The notes beneath the pieces were generated by a model, which saw only the letters and a program-made list of their open reading frames with translations, was not told where the DNA came from and made no database searches. The position numbers were made by a program, and so were the translations under genes. Of a stretch of DNA of 64,000 nt, positions 48,223 to 56,511 are shown piece by piece. The stretch's first letter is position 1. Each line of letters begins with the position of its first letter. The DNA is from Shimazuella alba (lineage in GTDB: Bacteria; Bacillota; Bacilli; Thermoactinomycetales; Thermoactinomycetaceae): NCBI RefSeq assembly GCF_009831235.1, contig NZ_WUUL01000009.1, positions 62,001 through 126,000 of the forward strand, written 5' to 3'.

Positions 48223-48231
48223 TGCTATAAT
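48223..48231 (+). promoter_or_regulatory. extended -10 promoter of copy B
   Basis: TGCTATAAT at the same place as in copy A, about 143 bases before the ATG at 48374. Confidence 0.55.
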
Positions 48232-48373
48232 TTGATTGATTTTGTAATTGCTTTTTATTTTATTTGATTTACAATTAGTTTCAAGAGGGATATGCCTTTC
48301 ATCAATATGGTTTCTATTATACTTTTTTATTTTTGTAAACGAATACACTTCAAACAACTGGGAGGTAGACAAA

Positions 48374-48784
48374 ATGAGTTTAAAAAAGACTGTATTACCA
48401 ATTCTTATTTCCATTTTCACACTATTGTTACCAGTTTCATCCGCATTTGCAGATTCGGCAGGATGGCAGCGACTGACTTGGGAATCTACACATTGGAATT
48501 CCACTCTTAATGCTTGGATTACTGGTGTAAATAATGCACACGCTTCAGGATATGTAAGAATATGCAATGAATTAACCTCAGGAGGTAGTGGCAGACTTAT
48601 CACTATCAAGGAATATGATCCTGATAATGCAGATGATGTAATAGCCACCAATAAGTATCTGGAACCACAACAATGTCTTTCACATTATATTCAACCTTGG
48701 GTAGATGGGGATAATAACAAAGCCGAAATTTATGTTCAATTAACTAATAATGGTTCATATAGCGCGTTCTCTATTTGGGACTGA
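48374..48784 (+). CDS. secreted protein of unknown function, copy B
   Basis: 136 residues from the ATG at 48374 (GGGAGGTAGAC upstream); a frame from 48248 only covers the leader RNA. The signal peptide is nearly identical to copy A (LLPVSSAFADS). The mature part keeps both cysteines (RICNEL, QQCLSHY) and EYDPDNADDVIA but differs in the middle (SGGSGRLITIK) and near the end (LTNNGSYSAFSIWD). Duplicates that keep the regulatory leader and change the exposed residues are seen in antagonism or immunity pairs; that is speculation. Confidence 0.85.
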   Translation: MSLKKTVLPILISIFTLLLPVSSAFADSAGWQRLTWESTHWNSTLNAWITGVNNAHASGYVRICNELTSGGSGRLITIKEYDPDNADDVIATNKYLEPQQCLSHYIQPWVDGDNNKAEIYVQLTNNGSYSAFSIWD

Positions 48785-48860
48785 TCACAAAGAATACTTC
48801 TGTCTCTTATAAGTGCAACACCCTAAAATAGACATTGAAAAAAATTCTTTGATATCTAAC

Positions 48861-49222
48861 CTGTGCCTGTTGCATAAGTAGTTGGAATAAACCAAAAACC
48901 CGAATCTTCTGGTAAGATGTGGTTTGCAACTTTATTCACTTGAAGAGCTAAAATTCCAATCTGTATTAGTCATTTCGAAAATTTTAAATTCGGTGCTGAA
49001 CGCACGAGCAGCTCGTTGTCGAGCGACCGGTAGTAGTTACTGCTGGGACCATCCCTTCCCACTGTTAGAACCGGTACTCTGCAATTCCCCATAGCTTTAG
49101 GATTCAGAGTTTTTCACAGCAGCAGATGCATGGTCAGCAATTTCTGAACTTTCTCCGAGTTCCATCTCAACCCGGCATGTAGGTGCGTCAGGAATCATTT
49201 TTAGCACTTGCTGACATTTTTT
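48861..49222. other. interval between the secreted-protein gene and the CRISPR array
   Basis: No gene or terminator recognised. It contains the leader-distal flank of the array, with a degenerate TTTATTTCAATCC joint at 49221. Confidence 0.35.
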
Positions 49223-50924
49223 ATTTCAATCCACGCTATAGGGTGCGACGGCTATCCTTAGAAAGAAATTCACTAATAGCAAATTTCAATCCACGCACCC
49301 ATATAGGGTGCGACCGATAAAGCGCTTAAACAAAAAGAATCCAGATGAATTTCAATCCACGCACCCATATAGGGTGCGACCCGGTGTTCCTACGGTTGGA
49401 GTTATAACCTCACCATCTTTGTCTATAGTGATTTATTTCAATCCACGCACCCATATAGGGTGCGACGCTATGTGGATTTGTATTCCTGCGAGCTTGGATT
49501 ATTTCAATCCACGCACCCATATAGGGTGCGACATCTTTGACATCTGCTTCTTGTCGTATCGAACGTATTTCAATCCACGCACCCATATAGGGTGCGACGA
49601 AAGAGATATATCTAGGGTGTTTTATTATAAAATTTCAATCCACGCACCCATATAGGGTGCGACAAGAAGTCGCAGCAGGTTTAGAACCTACACAGAAAAT
49701 TTCAATCCACGCACCCATATAGGGTGCGACTTCCAGCCTTACGACGTGATTGCAAGCCGTCCAGTATTTCAATCCACGCACCCATATAGGGTGCGACAGC
49801 GATGCAAAGTAACCAATCTCTATAAACAGAGATTTCAATCCACGCACCCATATAGGGTGCGACCGACAATGGCAGATTTCAAGGAAACGGGCGAAATTAT
49901 TTCAATCCACGCACCCATATAGGGTGCGACCCGAATTACTAGCATCTTTAATGGATGTTAAGAAAATTTCAATCCACGCACCCATATAGGGTGCGACCAA
50001 AGCCACAGAAGCCAACAGAGCCACCAAAACAAATTTCAATCCACGCACCCATATAGGGTGCGACCACGGCGGTGTAGCTGGCATCGTACCGCCAAAATTT
50101 CAATCCACGCACCCATATAGGGTGCGACGCGTGGATAATCTCCCATGTGAGGGGGTTGCTTTGTTATTTCAATCCACGCACCCATATAGGGTGCGACAAT
50201 ACCTTCATTCCACAACATCCATCACATACTTATTTCAATCCACGCACCCATATAGGGTGCGACTATGAAGCACAACGCACAACAGACAAAGAAGTATTAT
50301 TTCAATCCACGCACCCATATAGGGTGCGACCTGCTGATACTGTGAGAAGAATACGCGATGAAAAATTTCAATCCACGCACCCATATAGGGTGCGACTATG
50401 GTGACCACAAAGGACTCTGGTTCTTTGGTGATTTCAATCCACGCACCCATATAGGGTGCGACTCTGTAAGGAAAAAGGCATTAGTGATAAACGGATATTT
50501 CAATCCACGCACCCATATAGGGTGCGACTGCGCCGCTACCTCCTGGACAATATGCCATCCAGTATTTCAATCCACGCACCCATATAGGGTGCGACATGGG
50601 CTTTCTGGGAACCATTGTTATTAACTTTGATTTCAATCCACGCACCCATATAGGGTGCGACTTTTTGATTACCGATGCATCCAGCGGCTTGACAATTTCA
50701 ATCCACGCACCCATATAGGGTGCGACAAAGCGTAATCGTGAGAAGTAACATCAAAATAATATTTCAATCCACGCACCCATATAGGGTGCGACATCGAAGC
50801 AAAGATAATTGTGCAGCAAACAAAATATTTCAATCCACGCACCCATATAGGGTGCGACGGAATACGGATTTATGGACGATCCCAGCAGAACCATTTCAAT
50901 CCACGCACCCATATAGGGTGCGAC
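49223..50924 (-). CRISPR. type I-C CRISPR array, 26 repeats and 25 spacers
   Basis: The 32-base repeat, read in the crRNA direction (minus strand), starts GTCGCACCCTATATGGGTGC and ends GTGGATTGAAAT, with a GCACCC/GGGTGC hairpin, as in type I-C arrays. 25 copies are full length. The copy at 49223-49249 lacks five bases and marks the leader-distal end. Spacers are 32-37 bases except one of 54 bases at 49381-49434. The newest end is at 50924, facing the leader and cas2. No two spacers look alike. Confidence 0.97.
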
Positions 50925-51083
50925 AGCGATTTTAATACAAAAAGAACCAATCCCACATACTTTCCATATTCTATAACGATTTTTCCATTTTAAATTAAAA
51001 GTAACCGATATAAAAAGGGAACATATAGACGTCAAAATATGGTGCGAATGTCCTAGGAAATTCATGTGCGCTAGAGGTTCGCA
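50925..51083 (-). promoter_or_regulatory. CRISPR leader
   Basis: AT-rich 159 bases between the array and cas2. Next to cas2 it has GTGCGAACCTCTAGCGCAC and a partial inverted copy TTCGCACC, the kind of leader-anchoring motif found in type I-C loci. It should hold the promoter of the pre-crRNA on the minus strand and the site for spacer integration. Confidence 0.8.
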
Positions 51084-51380
51084 CTAAAAGAGCAATGGGC
51101 CCTCGAGATCAATCGAGGCTTTTGCTCCCAAGTGCTCTACCTTATTTTTATAATTAGAACCACTAATACGGTAAAATCTTAGGCTATCTTCCTCGACATT
51201 AATCACATTTGTAAGTGCTATTTTGAGAGCAGTGAATTGTGTGGTATTCATGATACACTCAAAAACAGAGTTTTGCACCCGTTGTCCATAATTTTGACAG
51301 AGTTGCGCTACTTTTCTCAAGCGTTTCTTTCCTTCTGCTGTAGTTGTACTCACATCATAAGTGACCAAGACTAACATCAA
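51084..51380 (-). CDS. cas2: CRISPR-associated endonuclease Cas2
   Basis: 98 residues (start may be the second Met). LVLVTYDVSTTTAEGKKRL gives the ferredoxin-like fold with the metal-site Asp, and NYGQRVQNSVFECIM the second half. Forms the Cas1-Cas2 integrase that inserts spacers. Last gene of the cas operon, 6 bases after cas1. Confidence 0.97.
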   Translation of the reverse strand: MMLVLVTYDVSTTTAEGKKRLRKVAQLCQNYGQRVQNSVFECIMNTTQFTALKIALTNVINVEEDSLRFYRISGSNYKNKVEHLGAKASIDLEGPLLF

Positions 51381-51386
51381 AAATCC

Positions 51387-52415
51387 CTACTTCCATAGCA
51401 ATGGTGGATATTCGTCTAAATCCCCACGCAAAAATCGAGCCAATAATAAGGCTTGCACAAACGGAACCAATCCCCAAGATATTTTTTCTACCAAATAAGG
51501 GTGAGTAAGTTTCTCCTGTTGTTTTTCATGCCAAGCAGACAAAAATTTTTTTCTGGCTTCATCCGTCATGATCACCGAACCATTTTCTTGCTCAATAAAA
51601 TCTCTTTTTTGCATCTTTTTCTTATTAATAAGTGATAACACAAAACGATCTACATAGACTCCTCGTAGCTCTTCCATTAGATCAAGAGCTAACGACACCC
51701 TGCCTGGCCGATCACGGTGCAAAAAACCGACATAAGCATCCAATCCTACCGTTTCTAGCGCAGCAGCAGTGTTTCCTGCAAGAAGTGTGTAAGCGAACGA
51801 TAACATCGCATTCACCTTATCTGTAGCAGGTCTGCGTGAACGAGCATGGAAGTAGAAGTCTTCTTTTTGCTGTAAAATCATTTGATCAAACACTTTGTTA
51901 TAACTAGCAGCAGCTTGTCCTTCCCAACCACGCAATTGTTCCAAATCGGTACAGTTACGTACTTCTGATAGTATCGTTGATAAATGCCGGGATATTTCTT
52001 TAAACTGAACAACATCGATACGTTGTTCATAGTCCCGTGTCATTCTCTCCAATATCCACTTATGGTTATGAATCTTCCCAGTAATAAAATTTCGTGCGAT
52101 AGTGGTCGACTGTGTTTCATCTTCTGAGAGCAAATACTGCTTTTTTCGCAGTAATACATTTCCTTTGCTCTTACCAATCACTCGCGCCTGAAATCGTCCA
52201 TTTCGCTTGAGAAATACTAGCGAAATATCTCTATCTGCACAGTAACCCATTAACGCTGGACTTGCTCCTGTATATCCAAAAGTGACAATAGATTCCAAAT
52301 TATGTGCTGGAAAACGTTTTTTCTCCTTCTCTCGTTCTACGATGATGTTATCCCCTTGTAGAGATAAATACGCATCCGGTTCAATAACGAACAAAGTATT
52401 GAGCAGTTTTCTCAC
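51387..52415 (-). CDS. cas1: CRISPR-associated integrase Cas1
   Basis: 342 residues. The type I-C Cas1 catalytic Glu/His/Asp are seen in AALETVGLDAYVGFLHRDR and SLALDLMEELR; SRRPATDKVNAMLSFAYTLL is the usual core. The ATG overlaps the cas4 stop by 4 bases. Integrates new spacers with Cas2. Confidence 0.97.
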   Translation of the reverse strand: MRKLLNTLFVIEPDAYLSLQGDNIIVEREKEKKRFPAHNLESIVTFGYTGASPALMGYCADRDISLVFLKRNGRFQARVIGKSKGNVLLRKKQYLLSEDETQSTTIARNFITGKIHNHKWILERMTRDYEQRIDVVQFKEISRHLSTILSEVRNCTDLEQLRGWEGQAAASYNKVFDQMILQQKEDFYFHARSRRPATDKVNAMLSFAYTLLAGNTAAALETVGLDAYVGFLHRDRPGRVSLALDLMEELRGVYVDRFVLSLINKKKMQKRDFIEQENGSVIMTDEARKKFLSAWHEKQQEKLTHPYLVEKISWGLVPFVQALLLARFLRGDLDEYPPLLWK

Positions 52416-53071
52416 TCAGCAATCTTCCCTTCAATATAACTTTTGACTGACTGTTTGCGTAACAATTCAGGTAAACAAACGTGTTGAAGGGAACATTTTT
52501 TGCAAAAAGAACCTGTCTTCACTTTTGGCGTATGTTTGCGTTGATAGTACTGATGCATGCGCTGTGCTATAGCTCTTACTTTGTTCTTTATTGTGTCAGT
52601 TAATGGAATCTCTACTCGTCGCTTGATCGAATCATAAAATAGATAAGCAATCGGAACTTCACAAAGCAGCATTTCCTCCAAACAAATGGCCTGAGCTGCT
52701 AATTGTAAAATATCTTCATCTTCTTTCTTGGGTTTGCCACGTTTGTATTCAACGGGATAAGCGATGTAGGTTCCTTCCTCACCACTTAACTTTACTCCGT
52801 TGTCATCGCGCACAAACTCTACTACGTCACAAATTCCCGTAAACTTGAGCTCATGCGATCGAATCCGCATCCCTCTTACAATCAACTTATTTCCTCGTTT
52901 TTCCCTGATCAACGGTTGATCCGCATTGCGATGTAGATACTGCCCCTCGATGGTTCTATCATTTTCTGCCCATTGATCCTCGAGATAAATCAACGCCCAT
53001 TGGCGTTGGCAAAACTGGAAATGTTGAATACCAGACAACCACAGATACTCATCTTCCTCACTATACCCCAT
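52412..53071 (-). CDS. cas4: CRISPR-associated exonuclease Cas4 (Cas4/RecB family)
   Basis: 219 residues. Four Cys for an iron-sulfur cluster: one in FQFCQRQWAL and three in FCKKCSLQHVCLPEL. The nuclease motifs lie in TGICDVVEFV and YPVEYKRGKPK (catalytic Glu and Lys). It trims prespacers and selects the PAM before Cas1-Cas2 integration. Overlaps cas7 by 11 bases. Confidence 0.96.
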   Translation of the reverse strand: MGYSEEDEYLWLSGIQHFQFCQRQWALIYLEDQWAENDRTIEGQYLHRNADQPLIREKRGNKLIVRGMRIRSHELKFTGICDVVEFVRDDNGVKLSGEEGTYIAYPVEYKRGKPKKEDEDILQLAAQAICLEEMLLCEVPIAYLFYDSIKRRVEIPLTDTIKNKVRAIAQRMHQYYQRKHTPKVKTGSFCKKCSLQHVCLPELLRKQSVKSYIEGKIAE

Positions 53072-53930
53072 CGATGATTTTAACCTTTAACCCTGGAATG
53101 TCACTGTCATCAAGCTCAATCGCATAGTCGTCAATCGTATTTGGTTCATCTGTTTTACTTTTTATTTTCAACGCACGATGCACTTTCGCTGAGGAATATT
53201 GGCCTAGTTTTGAACTATGCTCCCACCAATACACCTTGTACACTTCCATGCTACCTTCTGGCCTAGCTGAGGAAACATCATTCACAAATAACGTGCGCAG
53301 CGTCTCTTTGATCTTTTCAGCATCTTCGTTACTAAATTGCGTTTTTTCTGCCAATTGTGTGTTGATACTGCCATAAAAGACGTAAACGCCAAAGTCTACC
53401 CGATGTTTCATTCCCATCGTGTCGGATCCTTTTATATCGCTTGTCTCACTATTTACACTTTTGGTGATTTGCATACTGGAAATATCAATCGGATCTATAC
53501 TGGTTGCTGTATGAATAGAAACCGGTCCTCTCACTCCAACTGATACTCCTTTTCCTTTCGCCTTACCCTTAAAAGAGAATACCTGCCCAAAACTTCTTAC
53601 ATCGATCCATTCTTGACAAGCAATACTTGCAAACAGGTCACTCACATCCTGTTTTTCCTGTAGCAATTTCTCTAATTCTGGATGAGCTTCCGCCCGTGCT
53701 TTCAAACTACTGTATCCATCTATTTGTTTGTCATTAGATTGAACAAACACCATTTCACCCATATCAAGTAATCTATTACGGATTTTCCGTTTTATCGCAA
53801 CATCAGATATCTCACCATGACCGTCATAGTCTTGACGAGGACGGTTACCATTCAATGGATCACCATTAGGATTAGCTTTATGCACCGTTAACACAACCGC
53901 GAAATCAATTTTATGATCAAGACTCATCAT
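53061..53930 (-). CDS. cas7: type I-C Cascade backbone protein Cas7 (Csd2)
   Basis: 289 residues. VVLTVHKANPNGDPLNGNRP near the N-terminus and RGPVSIHTATSIDPIDI are the typical Cas7/Csd2 segments. It coats the crRNA as a multimer. Its start overlaps cas8c by 14 bases. Confidence 0.96.
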   Translation of the reverse strand: MMSLDHKIDFAVVLTVHKANPNGDPLNGNRPRQDYDGHGEISDVAIKRKIRNRLLDMGEMVFVQSNDKQIDGYSSLKARAEAHPELEKLLQEKQDVSDLFASIACQEWIDVRSFGQVFSFKGKAKGKGVSVGVRGPVSIHTATSIDPIDISSMQITKSVNSETSDIKGSDTMGMKHRVDFGVYVFYGSINTQLAEKTQFSNEDAEKIKETLRTLFVNDVSSARPEGSMEVYKVYWWEHSSKLGQYSSAKVHRALKIKSKTDEPNTIDDYAIELDDSDIPGLKVKIIDGV

Positions 53931-55782
53931 TACTTATCTCCTTTTTCCCAAACTCTTTTTGATACAATGCATACCGCTGACTGTAAAGACCATGTAAATA
54001 TTTCCCGGACAACGATTTGTTATTAAAATCTTCCACCTTTATTTTTGCACCAATCTGATCAATCAATTTGTTCAAATCTGCAGCTCTTGCTCCTAATTTC
54101 ACTTGATATGGTTGCAGTGCAGCTTGGATCATTCCCCAAGTACGCTCTGGATGTCGATGAAAAGCATTCATATAACGAATCGCATTCGTTGCGCGTTTTT
54201 CCGTCTTATCCATTGCCCTTCGCTCTAAAACGTCAGCAACCGCAAGCAACCGCCCAAATAAATAACTACGATCTTCATTTGTCAGATCTAATTCCACTCC
54301 AACTCCTCCTTGTTGTTTATGAATTAGTGCACAGGCTACACTCAATGCCTTTTCCCACTCGCCTTCTTCTTTAAAAGCCACAGGATTAGAAGCACGATGG
54401 AAAACATTGCGGATGATATCATTTGGAATCGCTCGTCCATCAATAATGCATGGTAGAAAACGTTCCATCAATCCCTTTACTACTTTTTCATTTACCTGTG
54501 GTCCATAGGCGGCTAGGGCAATATTTTGTGTAGATGGAGCACCCAAGTAAGTTCTTCCTTGAAATGGATGTAACCAAACACATGTAGTGTGCCAATTCTT
54601 CAATTGTTCTAAGTAGTCGTCACTTCGTAACTGACGATAGTAGAGAACAGCTAATCTACCAGGTGTTGCCGAATCAAGTACAATGATATTGACATTGGGA
54701 TCAGCTGATAAATCATTTTTTCGCCCTTCAATTGCATTGGCTACCTGTTTAGCGTAGTGTTCAAAAGTATAGGTTTGTTTCGTTGATTGTGTTTCAAATC
54801 CAATATTCAACGCAGCAAGTGTGTCTGCCATTGGATCAGGAACAGATTCAACACGGTTGCCCCAAACGAGAAAAACACGATTATCAATGATTTTCGCTTG
54901 TTTTTGAATTAGCCACTTTAACGCATTATGTGCCTTCTGTGATACATCATAGCTAATATTTGCAGCTTGATTGGCAATATCAAATCTCCCTCGAAAAGTA
55001 AAGCCATTATTATCATTGGAAGAAATGAGCTTCGCTTTGTCACCAGCATGTCTGATTTTGTTTGCATGTCTGTATGTGCTAGCACGGATTTCGCCAGTGA
55101 CATAACAATAATCATTTCCATGCAGCTGCTTGTGATAAAAGCGAATAAAAGATGTATACATCTTCTGATCTTCCCAAACTTTTGGTATTTGTTTTTGAGA
55201 AGCGTAAACACGAAAACGGATAAAAGCACCATCTATACTTTCAGTGATTGTCTGGAAAATTTGCGGTTTATCTCCTCTTGTTTTATCCCATTTTTCAATC
55301 AGTTTATTGTTCTCATCTACATGAAGGATACCTTCTTTGATCAAATCAGCAATCAATGCCCGTTTCCGCACATACTGATAAATACTTTTCACTTTCTCAT
55401 CAGCATGAATCGAAGTAGCCCACTGTTTTAATTGTTCTAAGTAATGAGCAAAAGGCTTCTCCCCTTTGCTGCCTCCATAATCAGCAAAATCACCTGCAAC
55501 ATAACTAAGTTTGTCATGCAAAGGGTACGGCGCTATCTTTGAGCCTGATCGGCTCGCGGAATCCTCTGTACAAGGAATAACTGTGACATCACCCTTTTTC
55601 CCAAGAATGTTAGCTGTGAGAAAATTCCCATCTTCACTAATCAAGACCTCGATATGAGCTGTTTGTGTCGTATGGGAAATAGGTAAAAGTGTATATGTCT
55701 GATCATTATTTCTCTTCAAGAATTTACCCACTTGATCAAGATTCGCTTGATATGTTTCATAAAGCTGTAGTAAATAACTCAT
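53917..55782 (-). CDS. cas8c: type I-C Cascade large subunit Cas8c (Csd1)
   Basis: 621 residues, the normal length of Csd1. Conserved segments include FDIANQAANISYDVSQKAHN, LVWGNRVESVPDP, VIVLDSATPGRLAVLYYR-like text and YLFGRLLAVADVLERRAM. It recognises the PAM and may supply the Cas11-like small subunit by internal translation, as in other type I-C systems. Its ATG follows the cas5 stop directly. Confidence 0.96.
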   Translation of the reverse strand: MSYLLQLYETYQANLDQVGKFLKRNNDQTYTLLPISHTTQTAHIEVLISEDGNFLTANILGKKGDVTVIPCTEDSASRSGSKIAPYPLHDKLSYVAGDFADYGGSKGEKPFAHYLEQLKQWATSIHADEKVKSIYQYVRKRALIADLIKEGILHVDENNKLIEKWDKTRGDKPQIFQTITESIDGAFIRFRVYASQKQIPKVWEDQKMYTSFIRFYHKQLHGNDYCYVTGEIRASTYRHANKIRHAGDKAKLISSNDNNGFTFRGRFDIANQAANISYDVSQKAHNALKWLIQKQAKIIDNRVFLVWGNRVESVPDPMADTLAALNIGFETQSTKQTYTFEHYAKQVANAIEGRKNDLSADPNVNIIVLDSATPGRLAVLYYRQLRSDDYLEQLKNWHTTCVWLHPFQGRTYLGAPSTQNIALAAYGPQVNEKVVKGLMERFLPCIIDGRAIPNDIIRNVFHRASNPVAFKEEGEWEKALSVACALIHKQQGGVGVELDLTNEDRSYLFGRLLAVADVLERRAMDKTEKRATNAIRYMNAFHRHPERTWGMIQAALQPYQVKLGARAADLNKLIDQIGAKIKVEDFNNKSLSGKYLHGLYSQRYALYQKEFGKKEISNDES

Positions 55783-56496
55783 TTATTCACCCCCTAACTC
55801 TGACCATAATTCATCTGCTGATTGTATATTGGATACATCAAAATTTTTCATTTTCCAATCAGAAATCGAGCGAATTGCTGTACATTGATCAGGTCGGATA
55901 AACTCGATAACACCGTTTTTCATCACTGGATTCCAAAGACGAACTTCTAATTGTTCACGGCCTGTCTCATCTGGATAATTGATACCATGAACCATTGTTC
56001 CAAAATGAATTTCATCGTCGACATCATAAAACCCCTCACCTTCACCAAATACACAAGGTTCCACATAACCTTGGCATTCACGTGTCCCAAGGAAAATGTC
56101 TCGTCTCCCACCCACAGCTAACGACCGTTTGAATATGTTGTGATGCTTATGTTCGTTGTGATCAAAAGCTAAATCCGGACGATGAGGATTAAAAATAAAA
56201 TGGGCTCTTACTTGGTAACAAACATCTCGCAGGTAAGTATAGTTAGCTAGCGTATTTTTGCCATCATTATATTCAAGCGGTCGCACTCCTTTGGATTCCA
56301 TCTGAATGCGATTCATCACTCGTACCGCATCTACTACCATCAGTAAAGTTGGCTTCCAATAAATACTTTCTACAATACCTTTTAAAGCTTGATAAGTTGG
56401 AACTTGGTACGATAATTTTTCCCCACCTAATTTCATTAGTGGATCGGTAAATAGAGCATAGTTTCCAGTAAGTTGAAATTCCACACTGTTACGCAA
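55783..56496 (-). CDS. cas5c: type I-C Cas5 (Cas5c, crRNA-processing)
   Basis: 237 residues. Cas5c replaces Cas6 in type I-C: it cuts the repeat RNA and caps the 5' handle. [16 protein letters not shown] and [20 protein letters not shown] at the N-terminus, with [19 protein letters not shown] later, match the family. The gene starts 15 bases after cas3. Confidence 0.95.
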   Translation of the reverse strand: MRNSVEFQLTGNYALFTDPLMKLGGEKLSYQVPTYQALKGIVESIYWKPTLLMVVDAVRVMNRIQMESKGVRPLEYNDGKNTLANYTYLRDVCYQVRAHFIFNPHRPDLAFDHNEHKHHNIFKRSLAVGGRRDIFLGTRECQGYVEPCVFGEGEGFYDVDDEIHFGTMVHGINYPDETGREQLEVRLWNPVMKNGVIEFIRPDQCTAIRSISDWKMKNFDVSNIQSADELWSELGGE

Positions 56497-56511
56497 TCTT
56501 TCTCACCTCAC

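Larger units (their letters stand above)
47149..48860 (+). repeat. tandem duplication of promoter, leader, secreted-protein gene and 3' region
   Basis: Copy A (about 47149-47930) and copy B (about 48071-48860) share the start TCAATTGGRNCGARGAGCAA, an upstream TTCTTCTAATTTAATAAATT stretch, an extended -10, a long leader, the coding region and the 3' TTTGGGACTGATCACAAAGA segment. Identity is high in the leader and signal peptide and lower in the mature protein, as if the copies have begun to diverge under selection. Confidence 0.85.

Noticed and set aside
48248-48373. Long N-terminal extension of the second secreted protein
   Set aside because: It covers the leader RNA. The ATG at 48374 has GGGAGGTAGAC and starts the signal peptide, exactly as in the first copy.
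49308-50993. Open frames across the CRISPR array with repeated IHPRTHIGCD or VAPYMGAWIEI patterns
   Set aside because: They are translations of the 32-base repeat in both directions, with no ribosome sites.
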